Shown: positions 16,394 to 25,753, numbered from the stretch's first letter. The stretch: 64,000 nt of DNA from Sphingomonas turrisvirgatae (GCF_001721295.1 NZ_MDDS01000004.1:1-64000); one strand, 5' to 3'. The notes: generated by a model not told the origin, from the sequence alone. Numbers and translations are program-made.

Positions 16394-17169
16394 CCTCGCG
16401 CGCCCACCATTGCATCGGGCGCCGACGTCACCGCCGCCTCGTGGCCGCGTTCCATCGGTGCCGTGACGTTGTAGCGGACAAGTTTCAGTCCGCCGTCCTT
16501 CCCGTGCGCGGGATCGAACGCATATTCGGTCACCGCGCAGTTCGCGACGTCGCCCGCCTTGTCGATCGCGAGGATCTCGGCTTCCGACAGATTTTCGATG
16601 ATATAGCGCATGCACAATACCACCACCTGATGCGCCACGATCAGCACGTCGCGCCCGGCATAGTGCAGCGACACCGTGTCGAGCAGTGCGCGCAGGCGAA
16701 AGATCACGTCGCACCAGCTCTCGCCACCGGGCGGGCGGTGATAGAATTTGCCCAGCAGCTTGCGGAACTCGGCCTGGCGCGGCTCCTCGGCATGGATGCC
16801 CGCAGTGGTCAGCCCGTCGAGGATGCCGAACTCCTTCTCGCGCAGCCGCTCGTCGCTGCAGATGCGCTCGTCCGGATCGGCACCGCCCGCCTCGCGAAAC
16901 AGCCGGGCGGTCTCCTGCGCGCGAAGATAGGGGCTGGATAGGATGACGTCCGGCCGGCCATTGCCATGCCCCGCCGCGAACCAATGGCCCAGCGCGCGCG
17001 CCTGATCCTCGCCCAGCGGCGACAGCGGCACGTCGACGTCGCGAATTTCCAGGGGGATGCGCATCCAGCCCTCCGCATGGGCCAGATCGCGCGCCACATT
17101 GCCGGCGCTCTGGCCGTGCCGCACGACCCACAGCCGGCGCGGCCAGCGGCTATGCGATGGGTCGCTCAT
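16390..17169 (-). CDS. Histidine phosphatase family protein
   Basis: Phosphoglycerate-mutase-like phosphatase of 259 residues. The catalytic motif VVRHGQSAGN is near residue 17, the second Arg is in LSSPYLRAQETA, the proton donor is likely in EKEFGILDG, and the second His is in IVAHQVVVLCMR. The substrate cannot be named from sequence. The 3' end overlaps nnrD and the 5' end overlaps the upstream 118-residue gene, both with ATGA, so three genes form one operon. The C-terminal 45 residues are extra to the core fold. Confidence 0.88.
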   Translation of the reverse strand: MSDPSHSRWPRRLWVVRHGQSAGNVARDLAHAEGWMRIPLEIRDVDVPLSPLGEDQARALGHWFAAGHGNGRPDVILSSPYLRAQETARLFREAGGADPDERICSDERLREKEFGILDGLTTAGIHAEEPRQAEFRKLLGKFYHRPPGGESWCDVIFRLRALLDTVSLHYAGRDVLIVAHQVVVLCMRYIIENLSEAEILAIDKAGDVANCAVTEYAFDPAHGKDGGLKLVRYNVTAPMERGHEAAVTSAPDAMVGARG

Positions 17170-17522
17170 GGGCCTTCGTGGAGTGGGTCGGTGCCGGGCG
17201 GCGGGGCGTCGAACGCCATCGCCGGGCGCGCATCGGATGCGCCGCCGATCGTCTCGCCCGAGCGGGCGGCATTGCCCAGCGCAGCCTCGACCATGCGGGT
17301 CCAGGTCGCACCGTCGCCGGCCCGCGCCATCGCCGCATCGGGCTCGCGCAGGGTTCTCAGGATGGCGACCGCGTCGTCGCGAAAGCTTGGCCAGGCTGCG
17401 TCGACCGCCTGCGCCGCGGAACAGTCCGCGCCCTCGGCATTGGCGCTCAGCTGCCGGCCCGCCAGGACGCGGGCGATGCGCTCGACCGCGTCGGTCTGCG
17501 CGATGTCGTCGGATTGGGGCAT
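17166..17522 (-). CDS. Hypothetical protein (118 aa), first gene of the nnrD operon
   Basis: I do not recognise a family. The protein is mostly helical, and its C-terminal third (GETIGGASDARPAM onward) is low-complexity and probably disordered. A strong ribosome-binding site (AAGGAG, seven bases before the ATG at 17522) and the four-base overlap with the histidine phosphatase support it. It has no signal peptide or membrane segment. Confidence 0.6.
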   Translation of the reverse strand: MPQSDDIAQTDAVERIARVLAGRQLSANAEGADCSAAQAVDAAWPSFRDDAVAILRTLREPDAAMARAGDGATWTRMVEAALGNAARSGETIGGASDARPAMAFDAPPPGTDPLHEGP

Positions 17523-17580
17523 GATCAGGCTCCTTTGCCCGATCAACGCGTCTATTCCGGCGTGGTTTCCAGCGGTTGGA

Positions 17581-17877
17581 TCAGGCGGCGCGAACGGTGG
17601 TCAGCTGCAGCCAGGATCGCGCCAGCTTCTGGGCCTCGACAATCTCGCGCGCGGTCATGTCCTCGGCCACTTCGCTGCGCATCTCGCAGGCGCGGTCGCT
17701 GCCCTTGAGCGCGGCGATGTTGAACCATTTATGCGCTTCGATCAGGTCGACGTCGATTCCTGCTGCGCCGCTCGAATAGACCATGCCCAGTTCATAGGCC
17801 GCATCCGCATTGCCGCGCGCTGCGTCGGCCATGCGACTGTCGATCAGGAATTGCGCGCTCTTGTAACTATTGCCCAT
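17581..17877 (-). CDS. Small Sel1-like repeat protein
   Basis: A 98-residue protein with one clear Sel1-type repeat, AAYELGMVYSSGAAGIDVDL then EAHKWFNIAALKG, a helical-hairpin unit used for protein-protein contacts. The usual Sel1 proteins have several repeats, so this is a minimal version. The start at 17877 (MGNSYKSAQF) has GTGGGG upstream. No signal peptide is seen, so it is cytoplasmic. It lies upstream of the nnrD operon on the same strand, with a 58-bp gap. Partner unknown. Confidence 0.75.
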   Translation of the reverse strand: MGNSYKSAQFLIDSRMADAARGNADAAYELGMVYSSGAAGIDVDLIEAHKWFNIAALKGSDRACEMRSEVAEDMTAREIVEAQKLARSWLQLTTVRAA

Positions 17878-18049
17878 GACGATGCCCCACTTTGTATCTG
17901 TATCCTCATGGGACGCAGCGTGGGGCATTCATGCTAACCAAAGCGTTAACGCTGTTCAGCGGCGCGGCCGAACCCGCATTTTCGCCCGAAGGCACAATGC
18001 CATGAACGGGCACGCGATCGCTTGCTTGTGACTTCGTGTGGGCGTTTTC

Positions 18050-18892
18050 CTACTCGGATTGGCCGATGGCGATGTTGTCGATCAGCCGCGTACCGGCGAT
18101 GCGCGCCGCGGCGAGCAGCCGGCGCGGTTTGCCCGCGACCGGATCGGCCAGCGTCTCGGCATCGACCAGTTCGACATAGTCCACCTCGAACCCCGCGGCC
18201 TCCAGCGATCCGCGCGCAGTGGCCAGCGCCGCCACGACCTCGTCGCCCTTCTCGATCGCCCGCGCCGCAATGCCGAGTGCGCGGGGCAGGGCGACCGCGG
18301 CCGCCCGTTCCTCGCCGGGCAGGTAGACGTTGCGCGAGGACAGGGCGAGTCCGTCGTCGTCGCGCTGGGTCGGCACGCCGCGAATTTCGATGTCGAAGTC
18401 CAGGTCGGCGACCATGCGGCGGATCACCGCCAGCTGCTGGAAGTCCTTCTCCCCGAACAGCGCGATGTCCGGCCTCACCTGGTTGAACAGCTTGGCGACC
18501 ACGGTCGCGACGCCGTCGAAATGCCCTGGCCGGGCCGCGCCGTCCAGCGGCTCGCTCACCCCCGAAACGCTGATATTGGTCGAGTGCCCCTCGGGATACA
18601 TGACTTCGACGGGCGGCAACCACAGCACGTCCACGCCAGCCTCGGTCAGCATGCGCGAATCCGCCTGTTCCTTGCGCGGGTATTTGGCGAGATCCTCGTT
18701 CGGCCCGAACTGTTTGGGATTGACGAAGATCGACACGACGACGCGCTGGCCGGCCTGTTTCGCCGCCGCCACCAGCGCCATATGCCCGGCGTGCAGCGCG
18801 CCCATCGTCGGCACGAACGCGATCCCCGCGCCTGCCGCCCGCAGTCCCGAAACGGCATCGCGAAGGTCGGCAAGCTGACGGATGGTTTGCAC
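18050..18892 (-). CDS. panC: Pantothenate synthetase
   Basis: Condenses pantoate with beta-alanine using ATP, the last step of pantothenate (coenzyme A precursor) synthesis. The 280 residues show FVPTMGALHAGHMALV with the nucleotidylyltransferase HxGH motif, then VSIFVNPKQFGPNEDL, GEKDFQQL and the late ALSSRNVYL. No other pan gene is adjacent. It is divergent from mipZ across an 81-bp gap. Confidence 0.96.
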   Translation of the reverse strand: MQTIRQLADLRDAVSGLRAAGAGIAFVPTMGALHAGHMALVAAAKQAGQRVVVSIFVNPKQFGPNEDLAKYPRKEQADSRMLTEAGVDVLWLPPVEVMYPEGHSTNISVSGVSEPLDGAARPGHFDGVATVVAKLFNQVRPDIALFGEKDFQQLAVIRRMVADLDFDIEIRGVPTQRDDDGLALSSRNVYLPGEERAAAVALPRALGIAARAIEKGDEVVAALATARGSLEAAGFEVDYVELVDAETLADPVAGKPRRLLAAARIAGTRLIDNIAIGQSE

Positions 18893-18973
18893 GGGCGTTG
18901 GGCCTTGGATATGGACTTTGAAGCGCGGCTCTTATGGGGGTAGGGCCGGGTGAGCAATCAAGGAAGTTAAGCG

Positions 18974-19792
18974 TTGAGCGAAGCAGCAAACCCGTTGCAC
19001 GTCCCTAACCCGTTGCACGTCATCGTTTTTGCGAACGAAAAGGGCGGCACCGGCAAGTCGACCACGGCCGTGCACACCGCCATCGCCCTCGCGGCCAAGG
19101 GCGCGCGGGTCGCTTGCCTCGACCTCGACCATCGCCAGCGCACGCTCGGCCGCTATCTCGACAATCGTCAGGCGACGATCCTGCGCACGGGCAGCCCGCT
19201 GCCGATGCCGCGCTACGAAACGCATGACGGCGAAACCGAATCGCGTTTCAACGAGCTGCTCGAGCAGTTGAGCGAGGGAACGGACTTCCTGATCGTCGAC
19301 ACGCCCGGCCGCGACGACAAGTTCGGTCGCATCGCGATCACCAACGCCGACACGCTGATCACGCCGATGAACGACAGCTTCGTCGATTTCGACCTGATCG
19401 GCCACGTCGATCCCGACACGTTCAAGGTGGTGCGCCCCAGCTTCTATTCGGAGTTGATCTGGGATTCGCGCAAGCGCCGGGCCAAGGCGGACGGCGCGAC
19501 GATCGACTGGATCGTCCTGCGCAACCGCATGCAGCATATCGAGGCACGCAACATGAAGCGCGTGTCCGAGGCGATCGACCAGCTCGCCAAGCGAGTCGGT
19601 TTCCGCGTCATTCCCGGCCTGTCCGAACGCGTGATCTATCGCGAGCTGTTCCCCAAGGGGCTGACCATGCTCGATTCCCGCGAATTCGGCGCGATGGGGC
19701 TGGCGCATGTCGCGGCGCGGCAGGAACTGCGTGAGATGATGGCCGGCATGGCGTTGCCCGAACTCGCCAGCGCCACGCCGCTCGTCGCCTGA
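18974..19792 (+). CDS. mipZ: Division-plane positioning ATPase MipZ
   Basis: ParA/MinD-type ATPase of 272 residues that in alphaproteobacteria forms a gradient from the ParB-bound poles and blocks FtsZ assembly away from midcell. The deviant Walker A is NEKGGTGKSTTAVH, the switch region is LDLDHRQRTLGRYLDNR, and FLIVDTPGRDD carries the Walker B-like Asp. The MipZ-specific C-terminal region is recognisable. The start is TTG at 18974, preceded by AGGAAG seven bases away. Just after it a 6-codon unit is duplicated in frame (see repeat). Confidence 0.93.
   Translation: MSEAANPLHVPNPLHVIVFANEKGGTGKSTTAVHTAIALAAKGARVACLDLDHRQRTLGRYLDNRQATILRTGSPLPMPRYETHDGETESRFNELLEQLSEGTDFLIVDTPGRDDKFGRIAITNADTLITPMNDSFVDFDLIGHVDPDTFKVVRPSFYSELIWDSRKRRAKADGATIDWIVLRNRMQHIEARNMKRVSEAIDQLAKRVGFRVIPGLSERVIYRELFPKGLTMLDSREFGAMGLAHVAARQELREMMAGMALPELASATPLVA
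18989..19021 (+). repeat. In-frame 18-bp tandem duplication in the mipZ N terminus
   Basis: AACCCGTTGCACGTC occurs at 18989-19003 and again at 19007-19021, giving NPLHVPNPLHV in the protein. The second copy forms the native first beta strand (LHVIVFAN), so the first copy is an added N-terminal tail. Confidence 0.85.
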
Positions 19793-19804
19793 TCGCGGCG
19801 CCCG

Positions 19805-20107
19805 GTGGTCTTCAAGCTTCTCGTCGGTCTGGCCATCGCCTGGCTCGGCTGGCGCATGTGGCATGGCTGGGGCCGCCCGCTGCCCGGGTCGCCCCGGCCT
19901 TCGGCGCCGCCCGTCCTGCCGGCCGGGCCGGACGCGGACGCCCGCGCCGTCCTGGGTGTCGGCCGCGACGCCGGACCGGACGAGATCCGCGCCGCGCACC
20001 GCCGGCTCATCGCCAGCGTGCATCCCGATCGCGGTGGATCGCCTGAACTGACGCGGCAGGTGAATGCCGCGCGTGACACATTGTTGAAAAACAAGGCTGA
20101 CAGTTGA
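19805..20107 (+). CDS. Membrane-anchored J-domain protein
   Basis: A 100-residue DnaJ-type co-chaperone. The N-terminal segment FKLLVGLAIAWLGWRMW is a single membrane helix. After a proline-rich linker, the last 55 residues form a J domain with the invariant HPD in SVHPDRGGS, which stimulates DnaK ATPase. The architecture (helix then J domain at the C terminus) resembles mitochondrial Tim14/Pam18 and is common in alphaproteobacteria. The start is GTG at 19805, 12 bp after mipZ and on the same strand, so it is probably co-transcribed. No strong ribosome-binding site is seen. Confidence 0.8.
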   Translation: MVFKLLVGLAIAWLGWRMWHGWGRPLPGSPRPSAPPVLPAGPDADARAVLGVGRDAGPDEIRAAHRRLIASVHPDRGGSPELTRQVNAARDTLLKNKADS

Positions 20108-20159
20108 ACTTTTTGTTGCGACTGCGAATTAACCCGTCACCTGTTTGCTGGGAGGCACC

Positions 20160-21542
20160 ATGACTCACCGTTTCGACCCGACCTCGCTGCGCGAGTATGA
20201 CATTCGCGGCATCGTAGGCCAGGCGCTGGGGACCGATGACGCTCGCGCGATCGGCCGCGGTTTCGCGACCCTGCTGCGCCGTGCGGGCGGGCATCGCGTC
20301 GCCGTGGGCCGCGACGGTCGCGTCTCTTCGCCCGAGCTTGAGGCCGCGCTGGTCGAGGGGCTGACTGCTTCGGGCTGCGACGTGGTGCGCGTCGGCCTCG
20401 GTCCCACGCCGATGCTCTATTATGCCGAAGCCACGCTAGAGGTGGATGGCGGCATTCAGATAACCGGCAGCCATAATCCCGGCAATTACAACGGCTTCAA
20501 GATGGTGTTTCAGCACCGCCCGTTTTTCGGCGCGGACATCCAGACGCTGGGCAGGATGGCGGCCGAGGGCGACTGGGAAGAGGGCGAGGGGACCGTCACC
20601 GACGCCGATATCCTGGACAACTACGTCGGCCGCCTGTTCGCTGGCTATGCCGGCGGCACCTTCCGCATCGGCTGGGACTGCGGCAATGGCGCGGCCGGCC
20701 CGGTGATCGAGAAGCTGGTCAAGCTCCTCCCGGGTGAGCATCACACGCTGTTCACCGATGTGGACGGCAATTTCCCCAACCATCATCCCGATCCGACCGA
20801 AGAAAAGAATCTGGCGGACCTCAAGGCGCTCGTCGCCGAGAAGAAGCTCGACTTCGGACTGGCCTTTGACGGCGATGGTGACCGCATCGGCGCGATCGAC
20901 GGGCAAGGCCGTGTGATCTGGGGCGATCAGCTTCTGTCCATTCTGGCTGAACCTGTGCTGCGCAAAGACCCGGGCGCGACGATCATCGCGGATGTGAAGG
21001 CATCGCAGATGCTCTACGACCGGATCGCCGAGCTGGGTGGCAAGCCGGTGATGTGGAAGACCGGACACAGCCTCATCAAGACCAAGATGAAGGAAACCGG
21101 CGCGCCACTCGCCGGCGAAATGAGCGGCCATATCTTCTTCGCGCAGGACTATTACGGCTTCGACGATGCGCAATATGCCGGCGTCCAGCTGATCAACGCC
21201 GTGCATCTGATCGGCAAGCCGCTGACTGAGATCCGCGGCGAGATGCCGGCCTTTGTCAACACGCCGGAAATGCGCTTCCAGGTCGATGAGAGCCGCAAGT
21301 TCGCTGTGGTCGACGAAGTGCTCGCGCGCCTGAAGGCGGACGGGGCAGACGTCGATGATACCGACGGCGCGCGCGTCAACACGCCCGATGGCTGGTGGCT
21401 TCTGCGTGCCTCGAACACCCAGGACGTGCTTGTCGCCCGCGCCGAAGCGCGCAGCCAGGATGCGCTGGATCGTCTGCTCGGCCAGATCGACGCTCAGCTG
21501 GCCGCCAGCGGCCTCGAACGCGGTCCGCAAGCCGCCCATTGA
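20160..21542 (+). CDS. Phosphomannomutase/phosphoglucomutase
   Basis: Interconverts hexose 1- and 6-phosphates for sugar-nucleotide and exopolysaccharide synthesis. The 460 residues follow the four-domain alpha-D-phosphohexomutase layout: [10 protein letters not shown] at the N terminus, the phosphoserine loop [12 protein letters not shown], the metal loop [10 protein letters not shown], the sugar loop GEMSGH and the C-terminal phosphate site [15 protein letters not shown]. It is closest in pattern to AlgC/PgmG proteins that serve gellan or sphingan synthesis in sphingomonads. The start at 20160 has GGGAGG six bases upstream. Confidence 0.92.
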   Translation: MTHRFDPTSLREYDIRGIVGQALGTDDARAIGRGFATLLRRAGGHRVAVGRDGRVSSPELEAALVEGLTASGCDVVRVGLGPTPMLYYAEATLEVDGGIQITGSHNPGNYNGFKMVFQHRPFFGADIQTLGRMAAEGDWEEGEGTVTDADILDNYVGRLFAGYAGGTFRIGWDCGNGAAGPVIEKLVKLLPGEHHTLFTDVDGNFPNHHPDPTEEKNLADLKALVAEKKLDFGLAFDGDGDRIGAIDGQGRVIWGDQLLSILAEPVLRKDPGATIIADVKASQMLYDRIAELGGKPVMWKTGHSLIKTKMKETGAPLAGEMSGHIFFAQDYYGFDDAQYAGVQLINAVHLIGKPLTEIRGEMPAFVNTPEMRFQVDESRKFAVVDEVLARLKADGADVDDTDGARVNTPDGWWLLRASNTQDVLVARAEARSQDALDRLLGQIDAQLAASGLERGPQAAH

Positions 21543-21550
21543 TCACTGTC

Positions 21551-21576
21551 CCGGCCGGCGCTGTTGCGTCGGCTGG
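21551..21576 (+). terminator. Terminator hairpin after the phosphohexomutase gene
   Basis: CCGGCCGGCG (21551-21560) can pair with CGTCGGCTGG (21567-21576) over 10 pairs, two of them G-U, with a 6-base loop. Because the wobble pairs work only in the plus-strand RNA, it favours termination of the plus-strand gene. Confidence 0.5.
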
Positions 21577-21582
21577 TCCCGC

Positions 21583-23664
21583 TCATCCGAAGCTTCGTTT
21601 GAAGCTGATCGCGGGGATCAAATAGCGGTTGCGGTGGCGAAGCTCGAACGACGACGGCGTCCTCGTCCGCCGGTCGGGGGCATAGAAGGTCCGCTCGCGT
21701 CGTGATGGCGTGGCGGTCAGATTGTCGATGCTCAGCGTCAGGGTGGTGCGCCGGTCCGGCCGATATTCGGCAAAGGCCGTTACATAGGGCGGCACCGAGT
21801 AATTCTTGTCGACCTCGTTCAGCCGGTAAAAGCTTCCCGGCGTGCTGCCATCGACGCTGAAGCCCCAGGCGAATTTGCCCAGGTCCTGACGAAAGCTCGC
21901 CTGCGCCAGAAAGTCGTTATTCCCCGAAAATCGCCGCGTCTCGCCGGTATAGGGATCGACCACCGACGTGCCGACATAGCTGGCGTAAAGCGTCAGCCGA
22001 CCGCCCTTGATGCCCAGCTTGGCCAATGGCGCGTCGATACGTGCCCGCGCGATCTTGACCGTCCCGCTGCCCAGATTGCCTGGCGCGTCAAATCCCTCGG
22101 GCGTCAGCACGCGGTCTTGCACCTTTTCGATGCGGTTGTACCCCAGCTCCAGCTTGATGAGGCCATCGCCCAGGATCGGCCGCTCGATGGTCAGGAGCGA
22201 CTCCCACGCCCGCTGCGGCAGCAGCTGCGCATTGCCGCCGTTCACGCGATCGTTGGTCAGCTCGGCGCTCGAAATGAAATCCTCGAACTGCAACTGCGCG
22301 ACCGTGCGCTGCACCGACAGCTGCAGCCGCCACTTGTTGCCCGGCCGCCAGTCCAGCACCGCGCGCGGCTTCAGGAACGACAGCGATCGCTCGGCCTGCG
22401 CGTCGCCCGTCACCGTCAGGCGCGACGTCTCATAGGTCGCGGCCAGGTCCAGCCGCAGGTTCTTCGCCAGCGCGCGTCCGGCATTGACGAACGCCTCGCC
22501 GCGATATTCCTTTACCACCGCATCGTCGACCGGCAGGTCGATCCGTGTCGCGGCGCCGCCGCTCGCCAGGCTGAACAGGTCGACCTTGCTCGCCAGCCGG
22601 TTGATGACCCCCTCCGCGCCGAGCTCGACGGTCCAGCCGGTGGCATTGGGCCGTGACCACACCAGCCGCGCCAGCGTTTCGCTGCGTTCATCGTCCAGGA
22701 ACTGCTCGAACCCGCCGATCGTACCGCCATTCACGCGCAGGTATGACCGATCGGCGTTGCGGCGGTTGCGCTGTGTCGCCAGTCCGATCAGCTTGATGCC
22801 GCCACCGGCGAGCGGCCGCGTGATGTCGCCGCCGACCTCGTAATTCTCGGACTGATAGCGTTGCGACAATCGATCGTCGCGCAGCGGTCCGCTTGCGGGT
22901 GTCACCGCGCTGGTCTGGTCCAGGCGGAAGCGGTCGATCGCGACGCGCGCATTCAGGTTCGCGGTGCGGAACGCCCCGTCGTCATGCGCCCAGGATGCCG
23001 ACAGCGAAGCGTTGGGATCATTGATGCGGTTGACCTTCTCGCGAGACTCGATCAGCGCCCCGCTCGGCAGCGCGGTAACCCGGTCATAGCCCCGCTCGGT
23101 CGTGCGATTGTTGTTGAACTGTGCCGCGACGTTGAAGGTCGACTTGCCCGTCTTCAGCAGCGCGGACACGCTGCCCTCTGGTAACACCTTGCCGGTATAG
23201 TCGCGCAGCACGGCGCCCTCGATCGTGCCGGCCAGCCCGCCGCCGGCGGTCAGCACCAGGTTCAGCACTTGCGCCTTGCCGGCATATTCGGCGCCGAACT
23301 GTTCGCCCGCCCCGACCTCGACGCGCAGCACGCGACTGGCCGGAATGCGCGACAGGATGGTTTCAAGCGACTCGCTTTTCGAACTCGGCCGTTGGCCGTT
23401 GATGACGACATTGCCCGCGGCCGCCGCAAAGCCGCGCACGCTCTCGTCGGCGCTCTGGATCGAGAAGCCCGGCACGCGCGCCACGATCTGCAGCGCGTTG
23501 GCCGGCGCGAACTGCGTGAAAAAGGCTGCGTCATAGACCTGCCGCGCCGCATTGCTCGTGACCGGCTGCTCGAGCGGCGCGGGGGCAGGATCGCCGGGCG
23601 CCACGACCTGCGCCATCGCCGGGAGTGCCGTCGCCGAAGCCATCACGCTCATCAACACCCTCAT
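21583..23664 (-). CDS. TonB-dependent outer-membrane receptor
   Basis: Energy-coupled outer-membrane transporter of 693 residues. A signal peptide is visible (MRVLMSVMASATALPAMAQ). The plug domain spans roughly residues 40-150, with VPGFSIQSADESVRGFAAAA and VVINGQRPSSKSE. The rest is a beta-barrel ending in a terminal strand, NRYLIPAISFKRSF, with the expected C-terminal Phe shortly before the end. The ligand cannot be inferred. The start at 23664 has GGAGG five bases upstream. No TonB/ExbBD or transport genes are adjacent. A palindrome upstream suggests specific regulation. Confidence 0.9.
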   Translation of the reverse strand: MRVLMSVMASATALPAMAQVVAPGDPAPAPLEQPVTSNAARQVYDAAFFTQFAPANALQIVARVPGFSIQSADESVRGFAAAAGNVVINGQRPSSKSESLETILSRIPASRVLRVEVGAGEQFGAEYAGKAQVLNLVLTAGGGLAGTIEGAVLRDYTGKVLPEGSVSALLKTGKSTFNVAAQFNNNRTTERGYDRVTALPSGALIESREKVNRINDPNASLSASWAHDDGAFRTANLNARVAIDRFRLDQTSAVTPASGPLRDDRLSQRYQSENYEVGGDITRPLAGGGIKLIGLATQRNRRNADRSYLRVNGGTIGGFEQFLDDERSETLARLVWSRPNATGWTVELGAEGVINRLASKVDLFSLASGGAATRIDLPVDDAVVKEYRGEAFVNAGRALAKNLRLDLAATYETSRLTVTGDAQAERSLSFLKPRAVLDWRPGNKWRLQLSVQRTVAQLQFEDFISSAELTNDRVNGGNAQLLPQRAWESLLTIERPILGDGLIKLELGYNRIEKVQDRVLTPEGFDAPGNLGSGTVKIARARIDAPLAKLGIKGGRLTLYASYVGTSVVDPYTGETRRFSGNNDFLAQASFRQDLGKFAWGFSVDGSTPGSFYRLNEVDKNYSVPPYVTAFAEYRPDRRTTLTLSIDNLTATPSRRERTFYAPDRRTRTPSSFELRHRNRYLIPAISFKRSFG

Positions 23665-23695
23665 GCCGGCCTCCGCGACTACGAATGTAATCACA

Positions 23696-23709
23696 CTGTA
23701 TTAATACAG
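23696..23709. promoter_or_regulatory. 14-bp perfect palindrome upstream of the TonB receptor (operator candidate)
   Basis: CTGTATTAATACAG is perfectly self-complementary and AT-rich in a GC-rich region. On the minus strand it falls between a possible -35 (TTGCTG) and -10 (TACATT) with about 17 bases between them, 32 bp upstream of the receptor start. This is the usual place for a repressor operator of the TetR or GntR type. The regulator is unknown. Confidence 0.6.
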
Positions 23710-23787
23710 CAATACACAACGTCAAGCCCGTTCCGGCGCTGGCTCGTGGGGGTAGTCAAATCACGCGCGAACGCCCACATCGGGCGA

Positions 23788-24546
23788 ATGGCCGCCACGC
23801 CCCAGATCATCCGCGTCATCGACCTCGAAACCACCGGCAACGCCCCGCCGCAGCATGGCGTGGTCGAGATCGGGTGGCAGGATGTCGCGCTGGGGCCGGA
23901 CGGCCGCTGGGCGTTGTCGGGCGAGGGTGGTCAGCGGCTGGTCAATCCCGGCCGCCCGGTCCCGCCGCTCACCATGGCGATCCACCATATCCGCGACGAG
24001 GATGTTGCCGACGCGCCGTGGTGGCATGATGTCGCCCGTCCGATCCTCGATCCCTGGCCGCGCCGCGTCGCCCTCGCCGCGCACCGCGCGAGTTTCGAGG
24101 AGCAATTCTGCACGCCCTCGCTGACCCGCGGTGCCGACTGGATCTGCACCTACAAATGCGCGCTTCGGCTGTGGCGCGACAGCCCGGGCTTCTCCAACCA
24201 GTTCCTGCGTTACTACCGGATGCCTGAGGGGCTTGAGCATGAACGCGGCCTGCCAGCGCATCGCGCCTTTCCGGACGCCTATGTCACCGCGCACCATCTG
24301 CGCGACATGCTGAACGAGGCGAGCGTCGAACAGCTGATCGAATGGTCGAAGCTTCCCGGCCTGCTCCCACGCGTGCGCTATGGCCCCGATCGGGGCAAGG
24401 AATGGCACGAGCTGGACGAGGACGCGCTCGAAACCTTCGCCCAGGACCGCGACATCGACATCCGCTACACCGCGCAAGTCGAACTCGACCGCCGCCGCGG
24501 GCGTCAGACGATACCTACGCCGGACCGCCAGCCGCAGCTTTTCTGA
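23788..24546 (+). CDS. DEDDh 3'-5' exonuclease
   Basis: DnaQ/RNase T-like exonuclease of 252 residues. Motif I is IDLETTGN (Asp and Glu), motif II is in the AHRASFEEQF region and motif III is HRAFPDAY with the catalytic His and Asp, so the DEDDh set is complete. The C-terminal 80 residues, with LLPRVRYGPDRGKEW, resemble the extra domain of the exodeoxyribonuclease X-like group. Substrate not determined. The start at 23788 has only a weak ribosome-binding site. It diverges from the TonB receptor gene. Confidence 0.85.
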   Translation: MAATPQIIRVIDLETTGNAPPQHGVVEIGWQDVALGPDGRWALSGEGGQRLVNPGRPVPPLTMAIHHIRDEDVADAPWWHDVARPILDPWPRRVALAAHRASFEEQFCTPSLTRGADWICTYKCALRLWRDSPGFSNQFLRYYRMPEGLEHERGLPAHRAFPDAYVTAHHLRDMLNEASVEQLIEWSKLPGLLPRVRYGPDRGKEWHELDEDALETFAQDRDIDIRYTAQVELDRRRGRQTIPTPDRQPQLF

Positions 24547-24590
24547 AGCGGGGCGCTGGACGCTGCCACCGGTGTCAGTAAAGTAGGCTT

Positions 24591-25730
24591 ATGCTTGCTC
24601 GCCATGCCGCTCCCCTCGCCGCCGCGCTGATCCTGCCGCTCGCGATTGCCGCGCCGGCCGCCGCCCAGTCGCCCGTGCTCAGCGCGCAGTTCACGTTCGA
24701 GCACGCGCCCTATGCGCAGGTCCATGCCTCGACCCTGGTTGAAACACGGGCGGGCACGCTGCTGGCCGCCTGGTTTGGCGGCACGCATGAAAAACATCCC
24801 GATGTCAGCATCTACCTGGCGCGGTACCAGGACGGGGAGTGGCGGCCTGCCAGACTGGTCGCGGACGGCGTTCAGCCCGATGGCAAGCGTCATCCGACCT
24901 GGAACCCGGTCCTGTTCCAGCCAAAAGACGGTCCCTTGATCCTCTATTACAAGGTCGGCCCGGATCCCGAGACGTGGTGGGGCATGGAAATGACCTCGAA
25001 CGATGACGGACGGACATGGAGCAAGCCGCGCCGCCTGCCCGACGGCATCCTCGGCCCGATCAAGAACAAGCCGGTGGAACTCGCCGACGGCAGCTGGCTC
25101 TCGCCAACCTCGGCTGAGGCACCCGGGCGCAAATGGACGCTCCATTTCGAACGCAGCGCCGACCGGGGCAGGACATGGCAGGCAACCGCGCCGGTCGAAT
25201 CGCCCGAAGGGATCATGGCGATCCAGCCCAGCATCCTGTTCCACAAGGACGGCCAGCTTCAGGCGATCGCCCGCACGCGGCAGGGCGCGCTCGGCGTCAC
25301 CTGGTCGAAGGACGGCGGCAGGCACTGGGGCCCGCTCATGGCAGTCGACTTGCCCAGCAACAATTCCGGGACCGATGCCGTGACGCTTCGGGACGGACGC
25401 CAGCTGATCGTCTACAACCACACCGCGCATCACCCTTCGCGGCTGGGCAAGGGCGGCGTGCGCTATCCGATCAACGTCGCCCTGTCCGACGACGGACTCA
25501 GCTGGCGCAAGGTGGTGACGCTCGAAAGTGCCGTGCTGCCCGCCGGCTATGCCTATCCCGCCGTCATCCAGACCCGGGATGGACGCGTGCACATCAGCTA
25601 TACCTGGGACCGCCGCCGTATCCGCCACGTCGTGATTGATCCGGCACGGCTGCCACGCGGCGACTCGGCCGATACGCCGCTTGCCGTGCCAGCAAACCCG
25701 CCGCCGCCCGCTACCGTCTACGTGCCGTGA
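24591..25730 (+). CDS. Sialidase-fold (BNR/Asp-box) secreted protein
   Basis: Predicted exported six-bladed beta-propeller of 379 residues with a cleavable signal peptide (to about AAPAAAQ). Four Asp boxes of the S-x-D-x-G-x-T/S-W type are seen: SNDDGRTW, SADRGRTW, SKDGGRHW and SDDGLSW. Potential substrate-binding residues include the early AWFGGTHEKHPDV and the later YNHTAHH. The fold is shared by sialidases and other glycan-active enzymes. A true sialidase role is not implied, since the classic RIP arginine motif is not clear. The gene is 44 bp after the exonuclease gene. Confidence 0.75.
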   Translation: MLARHAAPLAAALILPLAIAAPAAAQSPVLSAQFTFEHAPYAQVHASTLVETRAGTLLAAWFGGTHEKHPDVSIYLARYQDGEWRPARLVADGVQPDGKRHPTWNPVLFQPKDGPLILYYKVGPDPETWWGMEMTSNDDGRTWSKPRRLPDGILGPIKNKPVELADGSWLSPTSAEAPGRKWTLHFERSADRGRTWQATAPVESPEGIMAIQPSILFHKDGQLQAIARTRQGALGVTWSKDGGRHWGPLMAVDLPSNNSGTDAVTLRDGRQLIVYNHTAHHPSRLGKGGVRYPINVALSDDGLSWRKVVTLESAVLPAGYAYPAVIQTRDGRVHISYTWDRRRIRHVVIDPARLPRGDSADTPLAVPANPPPPATVYVP

Positions 25731-25753
25731 TCGCCGCGCCGCCCTGACCCGTC

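Noticed and set aside
16394..17131. Possible N-terminal extension of the nnrD-like protein that would make a larger fusion
   Set aside because: The extension is out of phase with, and opposite in sense to none of, the real histidine phosphatase frame on the same strand; that gene has intact motifs and overlaps nnrD by ATGA.
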